A DNA stretch of 64,000 nt from Gemmatimonadota bacterium (GTDB lineage Bacteria; Gemmatimonadota; Gemmatimonadetes; Longimicrobiales; Gaopeijiaceae), in contig JAURER010000011.1 of NCBI GenBank assembly GCA_030827315.1, positions 1 to 64,000 on the forward strand. Direction: 5' to 3'. Below, one piece after another: positions 34,862 through 43,970 of this stretch (position 1 is its first letter; the number at the start of each line of letters is the position of its first letter). The notes under the pieces are model-generated. The model did no database searches and was not told the DNA's origin. It was given only the letters and a program-made list of their open reading frames with translations. The position numbers and the translations under genes are program-made.

Positions 34862-37486
34862 TCAGTTCCGCTCGCGTTCGAGGTTCAGGGGTGTCATGTC
34901 CACTTCCCAGCGGTCGTCGCCGAGGAGGTGACGCACGAAGTACTCCGCGCGGAGCCAGTACCAGTAGTCGCTCATGTTTCCGTACCCGTGGCGCTGTCCG
35001 GGGAAGACGAAGTAGTCGAAGCGCTTGTTGGCGCGGATCAGCGCCTCCGCCATGCGCACGGTGTTGGCGTGGTGCACGTTGTTGTCCCGATCGCCCGTCG
35101 TGAGCAGGAGGCGTCCCTTGAGGTTCTTCGCGATGTCGGGGTTGGTGTCGATCTCGTACGCCCAGCGGATCGAATCGCCCTCCGCGATCTCGTCGACTCC
35201 GTGGTGACTCTCCGACCACCAGCGGTTGTAGATGTCGTTGGTGTGGTTGCCGGACGAGGACACCGCGACGTCGAAGAAATCCGGATACACGAGCATGGCC
35301 GCGGTCGACATGAAGCCTCCGCCCGAGTGCCCGTAGATCCCCACCCGGCTCTGGTCGATCCATGGGTGCCGCTGGGCGAGCTGCTCGACCGTCACCTTCT
35401 TGTCCGCGAGACCGTAGTCCCGCAGGTCTCCGTACCCGTAGTTGTGATACCACTTCGAGCGGAGCGGGTGGCCACCGCGGTTGCCCACCGTGACCACGAC
35501 GAAACCGAGCTGCGCGAGCGAGACCTCGGTGCGCGATGCGACGTTGTCACCCTGGTGGAACGCCTTGGCCACGCTCTCCGTCTGTGGACCCGGATACACG
35601 AACTCGATGATCGGGTAGACCTTCGTAGAGTCGAAGTCGAACGGCCGGTACATGACGCCGTAGAGGTCCGTGACGCCGTCGGCCGCCTTCACCGTGAACG
35701 TCTCGGGCATCTGCCACCCCGCCTCCTCCAGACGCGATACGTCCGCGGTCTCCAGTGGCATGACCACGTCGCCGCCGGCACTTCGCACCACCGAGACCGG
35801 AACGGCGTCCACCCGCGAGTACGTCTGCACGGCGAAGCTCGACGACTCGGTCATCTCGAACTGGTTGTCGAAGTTGCCCGGGCTGAGCCTCTGTGCGCCG
35901 CCGCCCGCGAGAGGCACGCGGTAGAGCTGCAGGTAGTACGGGTCCATCCCGGCCTCGCGGCCCGCGGCGGTGAAGAAGACCGTGCCTGCGTCCTCGTCGA
36001 CGGACACCACCTCCGCCACGGTCCAGGGGCCCTCCGTCAGGCGCGCCTTTCGGGCGCCGTCGGGTCCGTGGACGTACAGGTGTCCGCGTCCATCCTCTTC
36101 CGACCACCAGAGGATGTCGCCGTTCGCGAGGACCCGCGGCGTGGGTCGTTGACGCTCCTCCAGGTAGGTGTTGGATCGCTCCTCGATGAGTACGGTGCTC
36201 GAGCCCGTCCCGACGTCCGTCCGGACGAGGTCGAGCTTCTTCCGGTCACGTGAGCGACGCAGGAAGTAGATCTGGTCGGGCTCGGCGGACGCCCACGTGT
36301 CGGTGCGCGGGTCCGTGGAACCCGGGTACGTGAAGGTCGGGCGATCGACCAGGGCCATGGTCTGATCGACCCACGGAGCGTCGTCGATCTTCGCAGCGCT
36401 TCCCGGGGCGCCGTCGGCGCCGAACTCGTACACCCAGAGCTCCTGCTGGGTGACGGTCTGTTCGCCCGGCATGTCATAGCAGTACGTCTCCAGCTCCGGT
36501 CGGTCGCTCCCGGTGTTGTGGATCACCCAGAGCTTCCCGACCTCCCGGCAGTCCGACCGGACCGTGGCGAGGCGGCGCGAGTCCGACGCCCACGAAACCG
36601 GCGCGCGGTTCCGCCTGGCGAACTCCTCGTCCTTCTTCGAGTCGACCGGGCCGGAGCCGCGTCCGTTGCTTCCCCACGAGTAGTAGAGCTCGCCGTCCCG
36701 GGTCAGGCGTACCTCCTCGACCTCGAGCTTCTGGTCGGCGGAGTCCGCGGCCTCCCCGCTGAGTCCGCGGCGCGCGTCGAGGACCCTGGCGTAGTCCTCG
36801 CCCGTCATCATGTAGAGGTCGTGGTTGCGGGCGAAGACGACCGTGCGGCCGTCGGGCGAGACGCTCGCCCAGGAGGGATGGTCGTCCGGTCCCTCGTACC
36901 CCTCGAGCTGGCGGAGCGTCCGACTCGGGACGTCGTACTCGAAACGGAAGACCTTCTTCTTCGGTCGGTTCCGCGGGGCCCGTTCCTCCTGCTGGTCCTC
37001 ATCCTCTCCGGCCTCGTCCGCCTCCTCGTCCTGCGACGACGTCACGTCGAACCGGATCGTGTTCGGGTCGACGAACCGGATGGTCTGAATGGGGAGGTGC
37101 TGGCCGTCGTAGGGGTCGAGCGTGATGCGCGTCAGCTCGGCGGCGATGCGGTCGCGGTCGAAGATCTCGGTCCGGGACGCGCGGGCCGGATCGACGAGCC
37201 AGAACCGCGACCCGTCGCTGTCGTTCCACCGGTACCAGAAGCGATCGGATCCCTCGATCCACTGGGGGTCGACCGCCATCGAATACGTCATCGCCTCGAT
37301 GCGGTAGGGCGCCCACCGCGAGGCCAGTTCGAAGTTCGCCGATCCGTGGCCGCCGACCCAGCCGTCGGGGCGGGGGTGCTGGGCTTCCAGCGCGAAGGGC
37401 GTGAGCCCCAGGGCGAGGGTGGCGATCCAGCGGGTCGCGCGGCCATGGCGGCGGAGCAGTCGGGTGAGCGGGGCAGGAAGGCGCAT
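34862..37486 (-). CDS. Secreted S9 family peptidase (DPP-IV-like)
   Basis: An 874-residue serine peptidase of the prolyl-oligopeptidase clan. It has an N-terminal signal (hydrophobic segment ending FALEAQ), an eight-bladed DPP-IV-type propeller over residues about 50-610, and a C-terminal alpha/beta hydrolase domain. The catalytic triad is visible: Ser721 in GHSGGG, Asp801 in TGDRDNNVH and His833 in GQRHGYG. A strongly acidic run (DEEADEAGEDEDQQEE) interrupts an early propeller blade and is probably a disordered loop. It should release dipeptides from peptides in the periplasm or outside the cell. The ATG at 37486 precedes the signal peptide; the ribosome-binding site is weak. Confidence 0.92.
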   Translation of the reverse strand: MRLPAPLTRLLRRHGRATRWIATLALGLTPFALEAQHPRPDGWVGGHGSANFELASRWAPYRIEAMTYSMAVDPQWIEGSDRFWYRWNDSDGSRFWLVDPARASRTEIFDRDRIAAELTRITLDPYDGQHLPIQTIRFVDPNTIRFDVTSSQDEEADEAGEDEDQQEERAPRNRPKKKVFRFEYDVPSRTLRQLEGYEGPDDHPSWASVSPDGRTVVFARNHDLYMMTGEDYARVLDARRGLSGEAADSADQKLEVEEVRLTRDGELYYSWGSNGRGSGPVDSKKDEEFARRNRAPVSWASDSRRLATVRSDCREVGKLWVIHNTGSDRPELETYCYDMPGEQTVTQQELWVYEFGADGAPGSAAKIDDAPWVDQTMALVDRPTFTYPGSTDPRTDTWASAEPDQIYFLRRSRDRKKLDLVRTDVGTGSSTVLIEERSNTYLEERQRPTPRVLANGDILWWSEEDGRGHLYVHGPDGARKARLTEGPWTVAEVVSVDEDAGTVFFTAAGREAGMDPYYLQLYRVPLAGGGAQRLSPGNFDNQFEMTESSSFAVQTYSRVDAVPVSVVRSAGGDVVMPLETADVSRLEEAGWQMPETFTVKAADGVTDLYGVMYRPFDFDSTKVYPIIEFVYPGPQTESVAKAFHQGDNVASRTEVSLAQLGFVVVTVGNRGGHPLRSKWYHNYGYGDLRDYGLADKKVTVEQLAQRHPWIDQSRVGIYGHSGGGFMSTAAMLVYPDFFDVAVSSSGNHTNDIYNRWWSESHHGVDEIAEGDSIRWAYEIDTNPDIAKNLKGRLLLTTGDRDNNVHHANTVRMAEALIRANKRFDYFVFPGQRHGYGNMSDYWYWLRAEYFVRHLLGDDRWEVDMTPLNLERERN

Positions 37487-37653
37487 GGTGCGTTCTGGTC
37501 CGGAGTCCGAGGTACGGGAGACGGGGAAATGGCCGCGCGGACCGTCCGAGTGCAAGTGCGCCCGGATCCGCGCCGGCGCGCGTGCCCGGGACCCTTCGTA
37601 GCGGGGTGTCGAAGACCCGCGCGCCCCGGCCCGTCTCGCGAACGGGCCGGGCG

Positions 37654-38586
37654 TCAGCGGAGCTGCCAGATGTCGACGCGGTTCAGGGCGATGTAGGGGA
37701 CCGCGATCCGGCCCCGGGACGGGTCCACCGCGATGTCGGCGGGGCGGCCGGCCACGCGCACCAGGGGCGTCACGGTTCCCTCCCCGACGTCCACCGCGTG
37801 GATCGTGGAGTCGGCCTGGCTCGCGATGATCACGAGCCCGTCGAGCACCTCGATCCCGTCGAAGTTGCCGCCGACCAGCTCGGCGACGTCGTCGAAGACG
37901 CCCGTCACGGGGTCCCACGCGCGCAGCTTCGTGCCGCCGCCCCACGGGGCCAGCAGGAAGCGTCCGGAGCCGTCTTCGGCGGTGATGCCGTTCGGGGGGC
38001 CGGTCCGGTCGTCCTCGACGGCCACCGACGCGACGCCGTCCACGACGCGGTAGATCCGGCCACGCCCCGTGTCGGTGGCGTACAGCGCTCCGCCGGCGTC
38101 GACGGCGAGGTCGTTGATGAAGCCGGGCTCGAGCGCGGTGAAGTCGACGAACGCGAGGTGCGTGCCCGAGACGCGGTCGAAGCCGTGGACGCCGTCGACG
38201 TCCGCGACCCAGAGCGTGTCGCCTTCGAGCGCCATGCCCCGGGGCATGTGCAGCCCTGCCAGCGCGGAGCCGACCATGAAGCGCAGGTCGACCACCTCAC
38301 CGTCCGGGGCGACGCGGCTCACGAAGCCGTCGCCGTCCCGGTCGTCCTCTCCCTGCGAAGGACCGAAGTTGGCCACGAACCAGATGTCCTGGTCGGGATC
38401 CCAGCGGACGGCCTCCGGGCCGGAGAGACCCTCGACGCGTGCGAGCACGTCGCCGGAGTCGAGGGTGGCGGGTGCCGGTGCTTCCTCGGAACGCTCGGTC
38501 GCCGCCTCGGGGCCCGGGGTGCAGGCGGCCAGGAGGGCGGCGAGCATGGTCGACCACGCCACGGTTCCACGTTGTCCTGATGTCAT
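37654..38586 (-). CDS. NHL/SMP-30-like beta-propeller lipoprotein
   Basis: A 310-residue lipoprotein with a lipobox LAAC after a short hydrophobic segment. The mature part is a six-bladed propeller of the SMP-30/gluconolactonase or NHL type, with segments such as GPEAVRWDPDQDIWFVANF, PRGMALEGDTLWVADVDG, FINDLAVDAGGALYATDTG and PPNGITAEDGSGRFL. The acidic and asparagine residues in the last two match calcium-site positions of SMP-30-type lactonases, but catalysis is not proven. The ATG at 38586 has an AAGGAGCG ribosome-binding site. It is divergent from the TfoX-like gene. Confidence 0.85.
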   Translation of the reverse strand: MTSGQRGTVAWSTMLAALLAACTPGPEAATERSEEAPAPATLDSGDVLARVEGLSGPEAVRWDPDQDIWFVANFGPSQGEDDRDGDGFVSRVAPDGEVVDLRFMVGSALAGLHMPRGMALEGDTLWVADVDGVHGFDRVSGTHLAFVDFTALEPGFINDLAVDAGGALYATDTGRGRIYRVVDGVASVAVEDDRTGPPNGITAEDGSGRFLLAPWGGGTKLRAWDPVTGVFDDVAELVGGNFDGIEVLDGLVIIASQADSTIHAVDVGEGTVTPLVRVAGRPADIAVDPSRGRIAVPYIALNRVDIWQLR

Positions 38587-38708
38587 CGAGCGCTCCTTCG
38601 GCGGCGATCCCGTGGACCGCTTGCGCACGCCTGCGTGAATGTCGAGCATCGAAGCGGTGGTGCGCGACGGGCGCGGGCCGAGCCGATGCAGGTCTTTGCG
38701 GAGGAATG

Positions 38709-39044
38709 ATGGCGTCCGACCTCGGTTTCGTCGAATTCGTCGTCGATCAGATCGCACCCGACTGCGCGGTGACGCACCGGCGGATGTTCGGTGAGTTCGG
38801 CCTCTACAGCTCGGGGAAGATGTTCGGCGTGATCTGCGACGACCGTCTCTTCATCAAGCCCACCGAGGGAGGGCGCGCGTTCATCGGCGCCCCGGTCGAG
38901 GCGCCTCCGTATCCGGGAGCGCGGAACAGCTTTCTCATCGAGGACCAGCTCGAGGACGGGGCGTGGCTGAGCGAGCTGGTCCGGATCACCACCCGCGAGC
39001 TCCCCGAGCCGAAGCCCCGGAAGCGGAGCGCGAAGAAGCGATAG
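38709..39044 (+). CDS. TfoX N-terminal domain protein
   Basis: A 111-residue protein consisting of a single TfoX-N domain, with motifs VTHRRMFGEFGLYSSGKMFGVI and the lysine-rich tail KPRKRSAKKR. TfoX proteins regulate competence genes in some gammaproteobacteria, but stand-alone TfoX-N proteins elsewhere have unknown roles. The first of two tandem ATGs (38706) lies only 2 nt from GGAGG, so the second at 38709 is more likely used. The basic tail might bind nucleic acid. It faces the DUF5916 gene convergently. Confidence 0.82.
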   Translation: MASDLGFVEFVVDQIAPDCAVTHRRMFGEFGLYSSGKMFGVICDDRLFIKPTEGGRAFIGAPVEAPPYPGARNSFLIEDQLEDGAWLSELVRITTRELPEPKPRKRSAKKR

Positions 39045-39114
39045 TTCCGACCCCTTCCGGGGGCTGAACGCCTACCTCGACGCGGCGGCGCGCGCGGTGC
39101 CGGGGACGGTCGCC

Positions 39115-41457
39115 TCAGAAGGCGAGCAGCTTCGTGAACTTCAGGGTCAGGAAGCGGTCGAGGACGCGGTCCGTGGCGGTGTCACGCCGTTCCGTCAGCA
39201 CCAGATAGAGGTCGGACAGCGGGGCGTGAATCCAGCGGAAGCGCAGGTTCGTCACGAAGTCCTCGGTGGCCGCGTTGTACTGCACGAATGCGCTCGTGAG
39301 GAGACGGGTGGAGAAGAACACGTCGAGGTTCGCCCCGTACACGTCCGCGGTCGTGACCGGCTGTCCGGGGAGCGCGATCCGGTTGTGATCGGCAGAGAGC
39401 TGGAGCAGGACCTGGTGTCCCACCCGGCCCAGCACGTTGCCGCCGAACGAGAAGCGTTCGCCGCCGAAGTACCCTCCTCCTCCCACGGAAGCCCTGCCGG
39501 ACACGCGACGGGCCCCGCTGGTCTGATACGATGCCTCCGCTTCGCGGAAGGCGTACCTGCCCGCCCCGACCTCGGAGCCGCGCACGGCGAAGGATTCGAA
39601 CACGTGCTCGTACCGGTCGGAGGCGTTGATCGTCGCGACGCTCCCGTCCCGGAAGTCGAAGTCGAGACCGACCGTGCTCGTCCGGGTCTCCAGGACGCCC
39701 TGCAGGTTGCTGTAGACGTGCGCCTCGAGATACGGGTTGATCTCGAGGACGCCGGGCCAGTCGGGGCGTGGCCGTACGCCGATCGTGGCGTACCCGTGGT
39801 CGATCGCGGTGCGTCGCACGAAGCCGATGCCCGGGGCAAAGTCCTCGTCGAAGTGCCGGTACAGGGCGAAGACCTCCCAGAAGGGATCCCTCCACCCCGC
39901 CGAGAGTCGTCCGGCCATGCGCCGCTGCACCGGAGCGCCGAGCGTGTCCGTTCCCTCGGTTGCCGCGACGTAGGACTGGACGAGGAGGTATCCATTGAGC
40001 GCCTGGAAATCCAGGTCCGCACCGTAGCTGCGGTTCTTCGCGAGCCCTCCGGCGGTGGCGGCGCGGTTTCCGAAGAGGCCCCCGAGCGTGAGCCCGGTCA
40101 CCGGCTCGGTGCGCACGCGCGCCACCGTGAAGTTCTCGGGGTCGAAGTCGCCTTCGCGCAGCGTCTGCATGTTCAGGACTCCGACTGATACCGGTCCCGC
40201 GGTCCCGCTGACACGCCCTCCGCCGAGAATCGGAAGCGGGGATCCGCGGGGGGTCAACCCGATGCGACGCGAGTGGAAGAGCGTGAAGTCCCGGTTCGTC
40301 GCCCCCGTGCGGGTGGAGTACGTTCCCTGATCACCGAACTGGAAGACGCCGGCGTTCTCGAGGAAGAACTCGCGCTTTTCCGGCAGGAAGAGCGAGAAGC
40401 GCGTGAGGTTGACCTGTTCCTGGTCGACCTCGACCTGGCTGAAGTCCGTGTTCAGGGTCAGGTCCAGCGTCATGCTGGGCGTGATGCCGTATTTGAGATC
40501 CCCGCCGACCTCGAAGCTCGTGGTGTCTGACGCCTGCAGGTCACCCGACGGCTCCGAGCCGAGCACGAAGGGCTTGAGGGAGAGGTTTCTGCCGGTCTCC
40601 AGTCCATCCAGTCCGTGGAGGGTGCCGCCACGGGAGCTCACGTAGATCTGCCACTGCCGGTCCATGGGCGCCCACGTGGCATCCTCGTTCTTCCTGCGGA
40701 TCCGGCGGAGCATGTTCATCCCCCAGACCTGCGGTGCCCGGGCCGCATCGAAGCGCAGCTGTGACCAGGGGATCGCCACTTCGAGGGTCCACCCGCGGTC
40801 GTGCACCCGCGTGTCGAGGTCGAAGGCGGCGTCCCAAGCCGCGTTGTTGATGCGCCCGTCGTCTGCGGACTGGATGTCGCGTACGGCGCCGCCCGGATTG
40901 AAGAAGAAGGAGAAGACCGTCTTTCCGTCGAGGAAGGGGTCGAACATGATCCCGAACGCGTCGCCGTCGCGGGTGTTCGGGTCACGCTGCAGCGTGGGAA
41001 TGATGGGGCGGTACCCCGGCTGGTCGTGCATCTCCGCGCCGATGTAGAGATTCTGGTCGTCGAAGAGAATTCGCACCTCGGTGCGTTCCGTGGCCGGGGC
41101 GCCCGAGCGGGGCTTCTGCTGCCAGAAGGCGTCGATGACCGGTGCGGCCGCCCACGTGGCGTCGTCGAGCACGCCGTCGACGCGGACCGGGCCGGTGGCG
41201 CGCGCCGCGTTCGCGGACGGCCGCGGGGCCAGGTCGGGATCGAGCGGCATGGGCAGGGGGGCGCCCCCGGGCTCGACCTGCGCCCACGCGGGGCGGTCGC
41301 ACAGGGCGACCGCGAGGAGCGTGACGAGTATGACGGCCACGAGGGTGGAAGGGCGGCGGCTCAGGTGGGACCTCGGGTCGGATCGGGAAGGGCACCGTGC
41401 GACGGCGGCGGCACACGATACGTGCTTTCGTTGGTCCGAGACATAGGGGGGTGACAT
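39115..41457 (-). CDS. DUF5916/CBM9-like outer-membrane protein
   Basis: A 780-residue envelope protein. The mature part begins with a CBM9-like sugar-binding domain (VRVDGVLDDATW at its start, later LYIGAEMHD). It continues as a DUF5916 region with alternating short beta strands typical of an outer-membrane barrel, including VEVDQEQVNLTRFSLFLPEKREFFLEN. The barrel ends LTLKFTKLLAF, with a C-terminal phenylalanine as usual. The start is uncertain: the ATG at 41457 gives a long basic n-region before the signal core, while a GTG at 41340 would begin directly with a normal signal peptide. Gene function is unknown; such proteins often accompany peptidases in this group. Confidence 0.85.
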   Translation of the reverse strand: MSPPYVSDQRKHVSCAAAVARCPSRSDPRSHLSRRPSTLVAVILVTLLAVALCDRPAWAQVEPGGAPLPMPLDPDLAPRPSANAARATGPVRVDGVLDDATWAAAPVIDAFWQQKPRSGAPATERTEVRILFDDQNLYIGAEMHDQPGYRPIIPTLQRDPNTRDGDAFGIMFDPFLDGKTVFSFFFNPGGAVRDIQSADDGRINNAAWDAAFDLDTRVHDRGWTLEVAIPWSQLRFDAARAPQVWGMNMLRRIRRKNEDATWAPMDRQWQIYVSSRGGTLHGLDGLETGRNLSLKPFVLGSEPSGDLQASDTTSFEVGGDLKYGITPSMTLDLTLNTDFSQVEVDQEQVNLTRFSLFLPEKREFFLENAGVFQFGDQGTYSTRTGATNRDFTLFHSRRIGLTPRGSPLPILGGGRVSGTAGPVSVGVLNMQTLREGDFDPENFTVARVRTEPVTGLTLGGLFGNRAATAGGLAKNRSYGADLDFQALNGYLLVQSYVAATEGTDTLGAPVQRRMAGRLSAGWRDPFWEVFALYRHFDEDFAPGIGFVRRTAIDHGYATIGVRPRPDWPGVLEINPYLEAHVYSNLQGVLETRTSTVGLDFDFRDGSVATINASDRYEHVFESFAVRGSEVGAGRYAFREAEASYQTSGARRVSGRASVGGGGYFGGERFSFGGNVLGRVGHQVLLQLSADHNRIALPGQPVTTADVYGANLDVFFSTRLLTSAFVQYNAATEDFVTNLRFRWIHAPLSDLYLVLTERRDTATDRVLDRFLTLKFTKLLAF

Positions 41458-41490
41458 CTTCCCCCTGGAGCCACTCCACCGAGGACGCCT

Positions 41491-41940
41491 ATGGATCCGC
41501 AGCAGCACTTCGCGGCCCTGGAACGGATGTACCGGGCAGGTCCCATCAATCGCCTGTACCGACCTGAAATCACCGTGACCGACGGGGAGGCCGTGGTCGA
41601 GATGGAGGTGTCGGAGGACTTCTTCCACGCGGGCCGTTCCCTGCACGGTTCCGTCTACTTCAAGATGCTCGACGACGCAGCCTTCTTCGCCGCCAACTCG
41701 CGCGAGCGCGAGGTGTTCGTCCTGACCGCGTCGTTTGCCACCCGGTTCCGGCGCCCGGTGACGGGCGGCCGGCTCAAGGCCGTGGGGAAGATCATCGGAG
41801 CGGAAGGAGGTCGGTATCGGGCCGAGGCGGCGCTGTTCGACGAATCCGGCACCCGGGTGGCCGAGGGCAGCGGGGTCTTCGCACGGAGCCGGATGCCGCT
41901 CACGGAAGCCATGGGGTACGCGGAACCTGGATTCCCCTGA
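41491..41940 (+). CDS. PaaI-like hotdog thioesterase
   Basis: A 149-residue hotdog-fold protein. The central motif AGRSLHGSVYFKMLDDAAFFAAN combines the HGSVYFKMLDDA loop and helix that carry the catalytic acidic residue in PaaI-type acyl-CoA thioesterases. The substrate is unknown. A GAGGACG element precedes the ATG. The start is 33 nt from that of the divergent DUF5916 gene if the latter uses 41457, leaving almost no promoter space, which is another argument for the shorter DUF5916 start. Confidence 0.85.
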   Translation: MDPQQHFAALERMYRAGPINRLYRPEITVTDGEAVVEMEVSEDFFHAGRSLHGSVYFKMLDDAAFFAANSREREVFVLTASFATRFRRPVTGGRLKAVGKIIGAEGGRYRAEAALFDESGTRVAEGSGVFARSRMPLTEAMGYAEPGFP

Positions 41941-42081
41941 GAAGTTCCGGTGGGTACGCCGGCGAGCGGTCCTACGGGGCGCGTAGAGGTTTTCCCGACA
42001 TGCATTCGGGTCGTGCCGGTCCTATCGTGGACAGGCCCTCCCAGGCTGCAGCGACCCGTCTCGCTCGCGCGGAGGTGAGCC

Positions 42082-42942
42082 ATGACCGGATTCGTCGTAA
42101 CGACCCTCGTGGTCGGGGCCGTCCTCGTCGGCGCCTTCTGCGTCGCGATGCTCTTCGACGTGGCGCTCGCGGGCGGTGCGCGCGCGCTGGCCGTACGGGA
42201 AGTGGAGAGCCGCCGCTGGCGCCCGCCCTTCGTCCGCGGGCAAGAGCTGTTCGACTGGGCCCGCTCGGCCGCGTGCGGAACCGTCGACCGGGTCCTGCGC
42301 GAGCCCACGGACGCGCGTACGCCCCGCCGGCTGATGAGTGAAATCGAGGCGGGGCTCGAGCACGCCCTCGTGCCTGGTTCCGTGCCGCGAAGGCACGCCG
42401 GACCCGTGCCGTGTCCGGAGGTGGGCCAGGGCGTCGTCGCGCTGACCGCGCCCGAGGCCCTCGCGCTGGCGGACTGTCTGCGGGAGTATCTGTCGCCGGC
42501 GGAGCTCGAGCTCATGCGGCGCGAGTCCGACGACAACGTCGGATGGATTCGGCGGATTTCCAGCGTGTACGGCAGCGATGCGCCGTGTGCACTCCAGCGG
42601 GCGGACTGCGTGTGCAAGGCCTGGCGTGCGCGGCCTCTGCACTGCCGGGCTGTCCATGGGGTGACGCTGGCCAGGGCCACCGGCTGCGAGGACCCGTGGC
42701 TCGATCAGGACGCGTTCCGTCATGCCGAACAGATCTGCGCCGGCGCCCGGGTCGGACTGCGGGAGGGGCTTGGACGCGTGGGACTCGACGACGGGCTGTA
42801 CGAGATGCACGGTGCCCTGGCGCGCGCGCTCGAAGTCCCGAACGCCGCCGAGCGGTGGGCCCGGGGCGAGCGGCTCTTCGCCGCGTGCCTCCCGGGTGAC
42901 GTCGAGGCGCTCGGGCTCGATTCGGCACGGGTTCTCCACTAG
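42082..42942 (+). CDS. Membrane-anchored protein with YkgJ-like cysteine cluster
   Basis: A 286-residue protein with an N-terminal transmembrane helix (residues about 4-30). Its C-terminal half contains a cysteine pattern like the YkgJ/UPF0153 zinc- or iron-chelating domain: APCALQRADCVCKAWRARPLHCRAVH, with a preceding Cys near LADCL. YkgJ-like proteins bind a metal through CxxxCxxCC-type clusters, and their roles are poorly known. A strong GGAGGTGA ribosome-binding site precedes the ATG. The domain assignment is tentative because the spacing differs from the canonical one. Confidence 0.55.
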   Translation: MTGFVVTTLVVGAVLVGAFCVAMLFDVALAGGARALAVREVESRRWRPPFVRGQELFDWARSAACGTVDRVLREPTDARTPRRLMSEIEAGLEHALVPGSVPRRHAGPVPCPEVGQGVVALTAPEALALADCLREYLSPAELELMRRESDDNVGWIRRISSVYGSDAPCALQRADCVCKAWRARPLHCRAVHGVTLARATGCEDPWLDQDAFRHAEQICAGARVGLREGLGRVGLDDGLYEMHGALARALEVPNAAERWARGERLFAACLPGDVEALGLDSARVLH

Positions 42943-43057
42943 GGGCGGACCCGGGGGCCGGGGAGGCCTCCGCGGGAGCCACGCCGGTTCGTGTTCGCCC
43001 GTGGACGCTCCCGTCGGAAGCGGTTAGCGTCGTTCCGTCCCCCGGCTTCGAGGCGTC

Positions 43058-43957
43058 GTGACCCTCCCACTTTCCGTCGTGTGTCGCGTCCGAGGTGCGG
43101 GCGTCGTCCTCGCAGGGATCGCCGCGAGCGTCGCCGCGCTGCTTGTTCCGCCGTCTGCCGCGGCGCAGCAGCGCCCCGCTGGCGCGTATCCCGACTTCGA
43201 TGTCCCTCGGGAGGTCGTCTTCATCGGCGCGGGGGCCGGCCTCGTCCTCGGGGCGCTGGTCGTCCCGGTCGAGATCGTGGACGTCCCCTCCGGCGGGCTC
43301 GACCCGGAGGGGATCACCTGGAAGTTCGATCGCCGTGTCGTGGGGAGCCGGAGCACGTCGGCCGCGACCGCGAGCGACTGGACGCGTAACGCCGCCATGG
43401 CGTTCCCCGTCGTCCTCGCGTTCACCTTCGGCGAGCCGGGCGCCCGCCTGGACGGAGTCGTGAGAAGAGGGGTCGTCTACGGCGAATCCCTCGGCTTCTC
43501 CGTGGGCACCACCATGCTCGCCAAGAGGCTCACGGGGCGGGCCCGACCGTACGCCTTTCTCGCCGTTTCGGAGCGCCCGGACGATCCGGCCTACGACGTC
43601 ACCCGTGAGCGGACGTTCTATTCGGCGCCCTCGGGTCACTCCGCAGGTGCCTGGAACGGGACCGCCCTGGCCGTCACCGAACACCTCCTGACGCGACCGG
43701 ATGCGCACTGGGCGGAGCGCTTCGGCGTCGGTTTCGTCGGGGGTGCGCTTGCAGGTGCCACGGCGACGCTCCGCGTCGAGGCCGGCCAGCATTTTCCGAC
43801 CGACGTGCTCGCCGGCGCCGGACTCGGCATCGCCTCCGGCATCGCGCTGCCCCTCGTGCACCGCGGCGCGCTGGCGCTCCCGTCGCGGTCGTCCGTACTC
43901 GAGGCGCTCGCCGGCGTCGTGTCGGGGACCCTCGTCGGCATCGCGCTGAGCCGCTGA
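43058..43957 (+). CDS. PAP2-family phosphatase
   Basis: A 299-residue exported or membrane phosphatase of the PAP2/acid phosphatase superfamily. The three signature blocks are present: KRLTGRARP (motif 1), PSGHS (motif 2) and RVEAGQHFPTD (motif 3, with Arg, His and Asp), though motif 3 lacks the usual leading Ser. A signal-like N-terminus ends SAAAQ, and further hydrophobic helices give about four membrane segments. It probably dephosphorylates lipid phosphates or undecaprenyl diphosphate at the periplasmic face. The start is a GTG. Confidence 0.87.
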   Translation: MTLPLSVVCRVRGAGVVLAGIAASVAALLVPPSAAAQQRPAGAYPDFDVPREVVFIGAGAGLVLGALVVPVEIVDVPSGGLDPEGITWKFDRRVVGSRSTSAATASDWTRNAAMAFPVVLAFTFGEPGARLDGVVRRGVVYGESLGFSVGTTMLAKRLTGRARPYAFLAVSERPDDPAYDVTRERTFYSAPSGHSAGAWNGTALAVTEHLLTRPDAHWAERFGVGFVGGALAGATATLRVEAGQHFPTDVLAGAGLGIASGIALPLVHRGALALPSRSSVLEALAGVVSGTLVGIALSR

Positions 43958-43970
43958 GGCCGGGCCGCCC

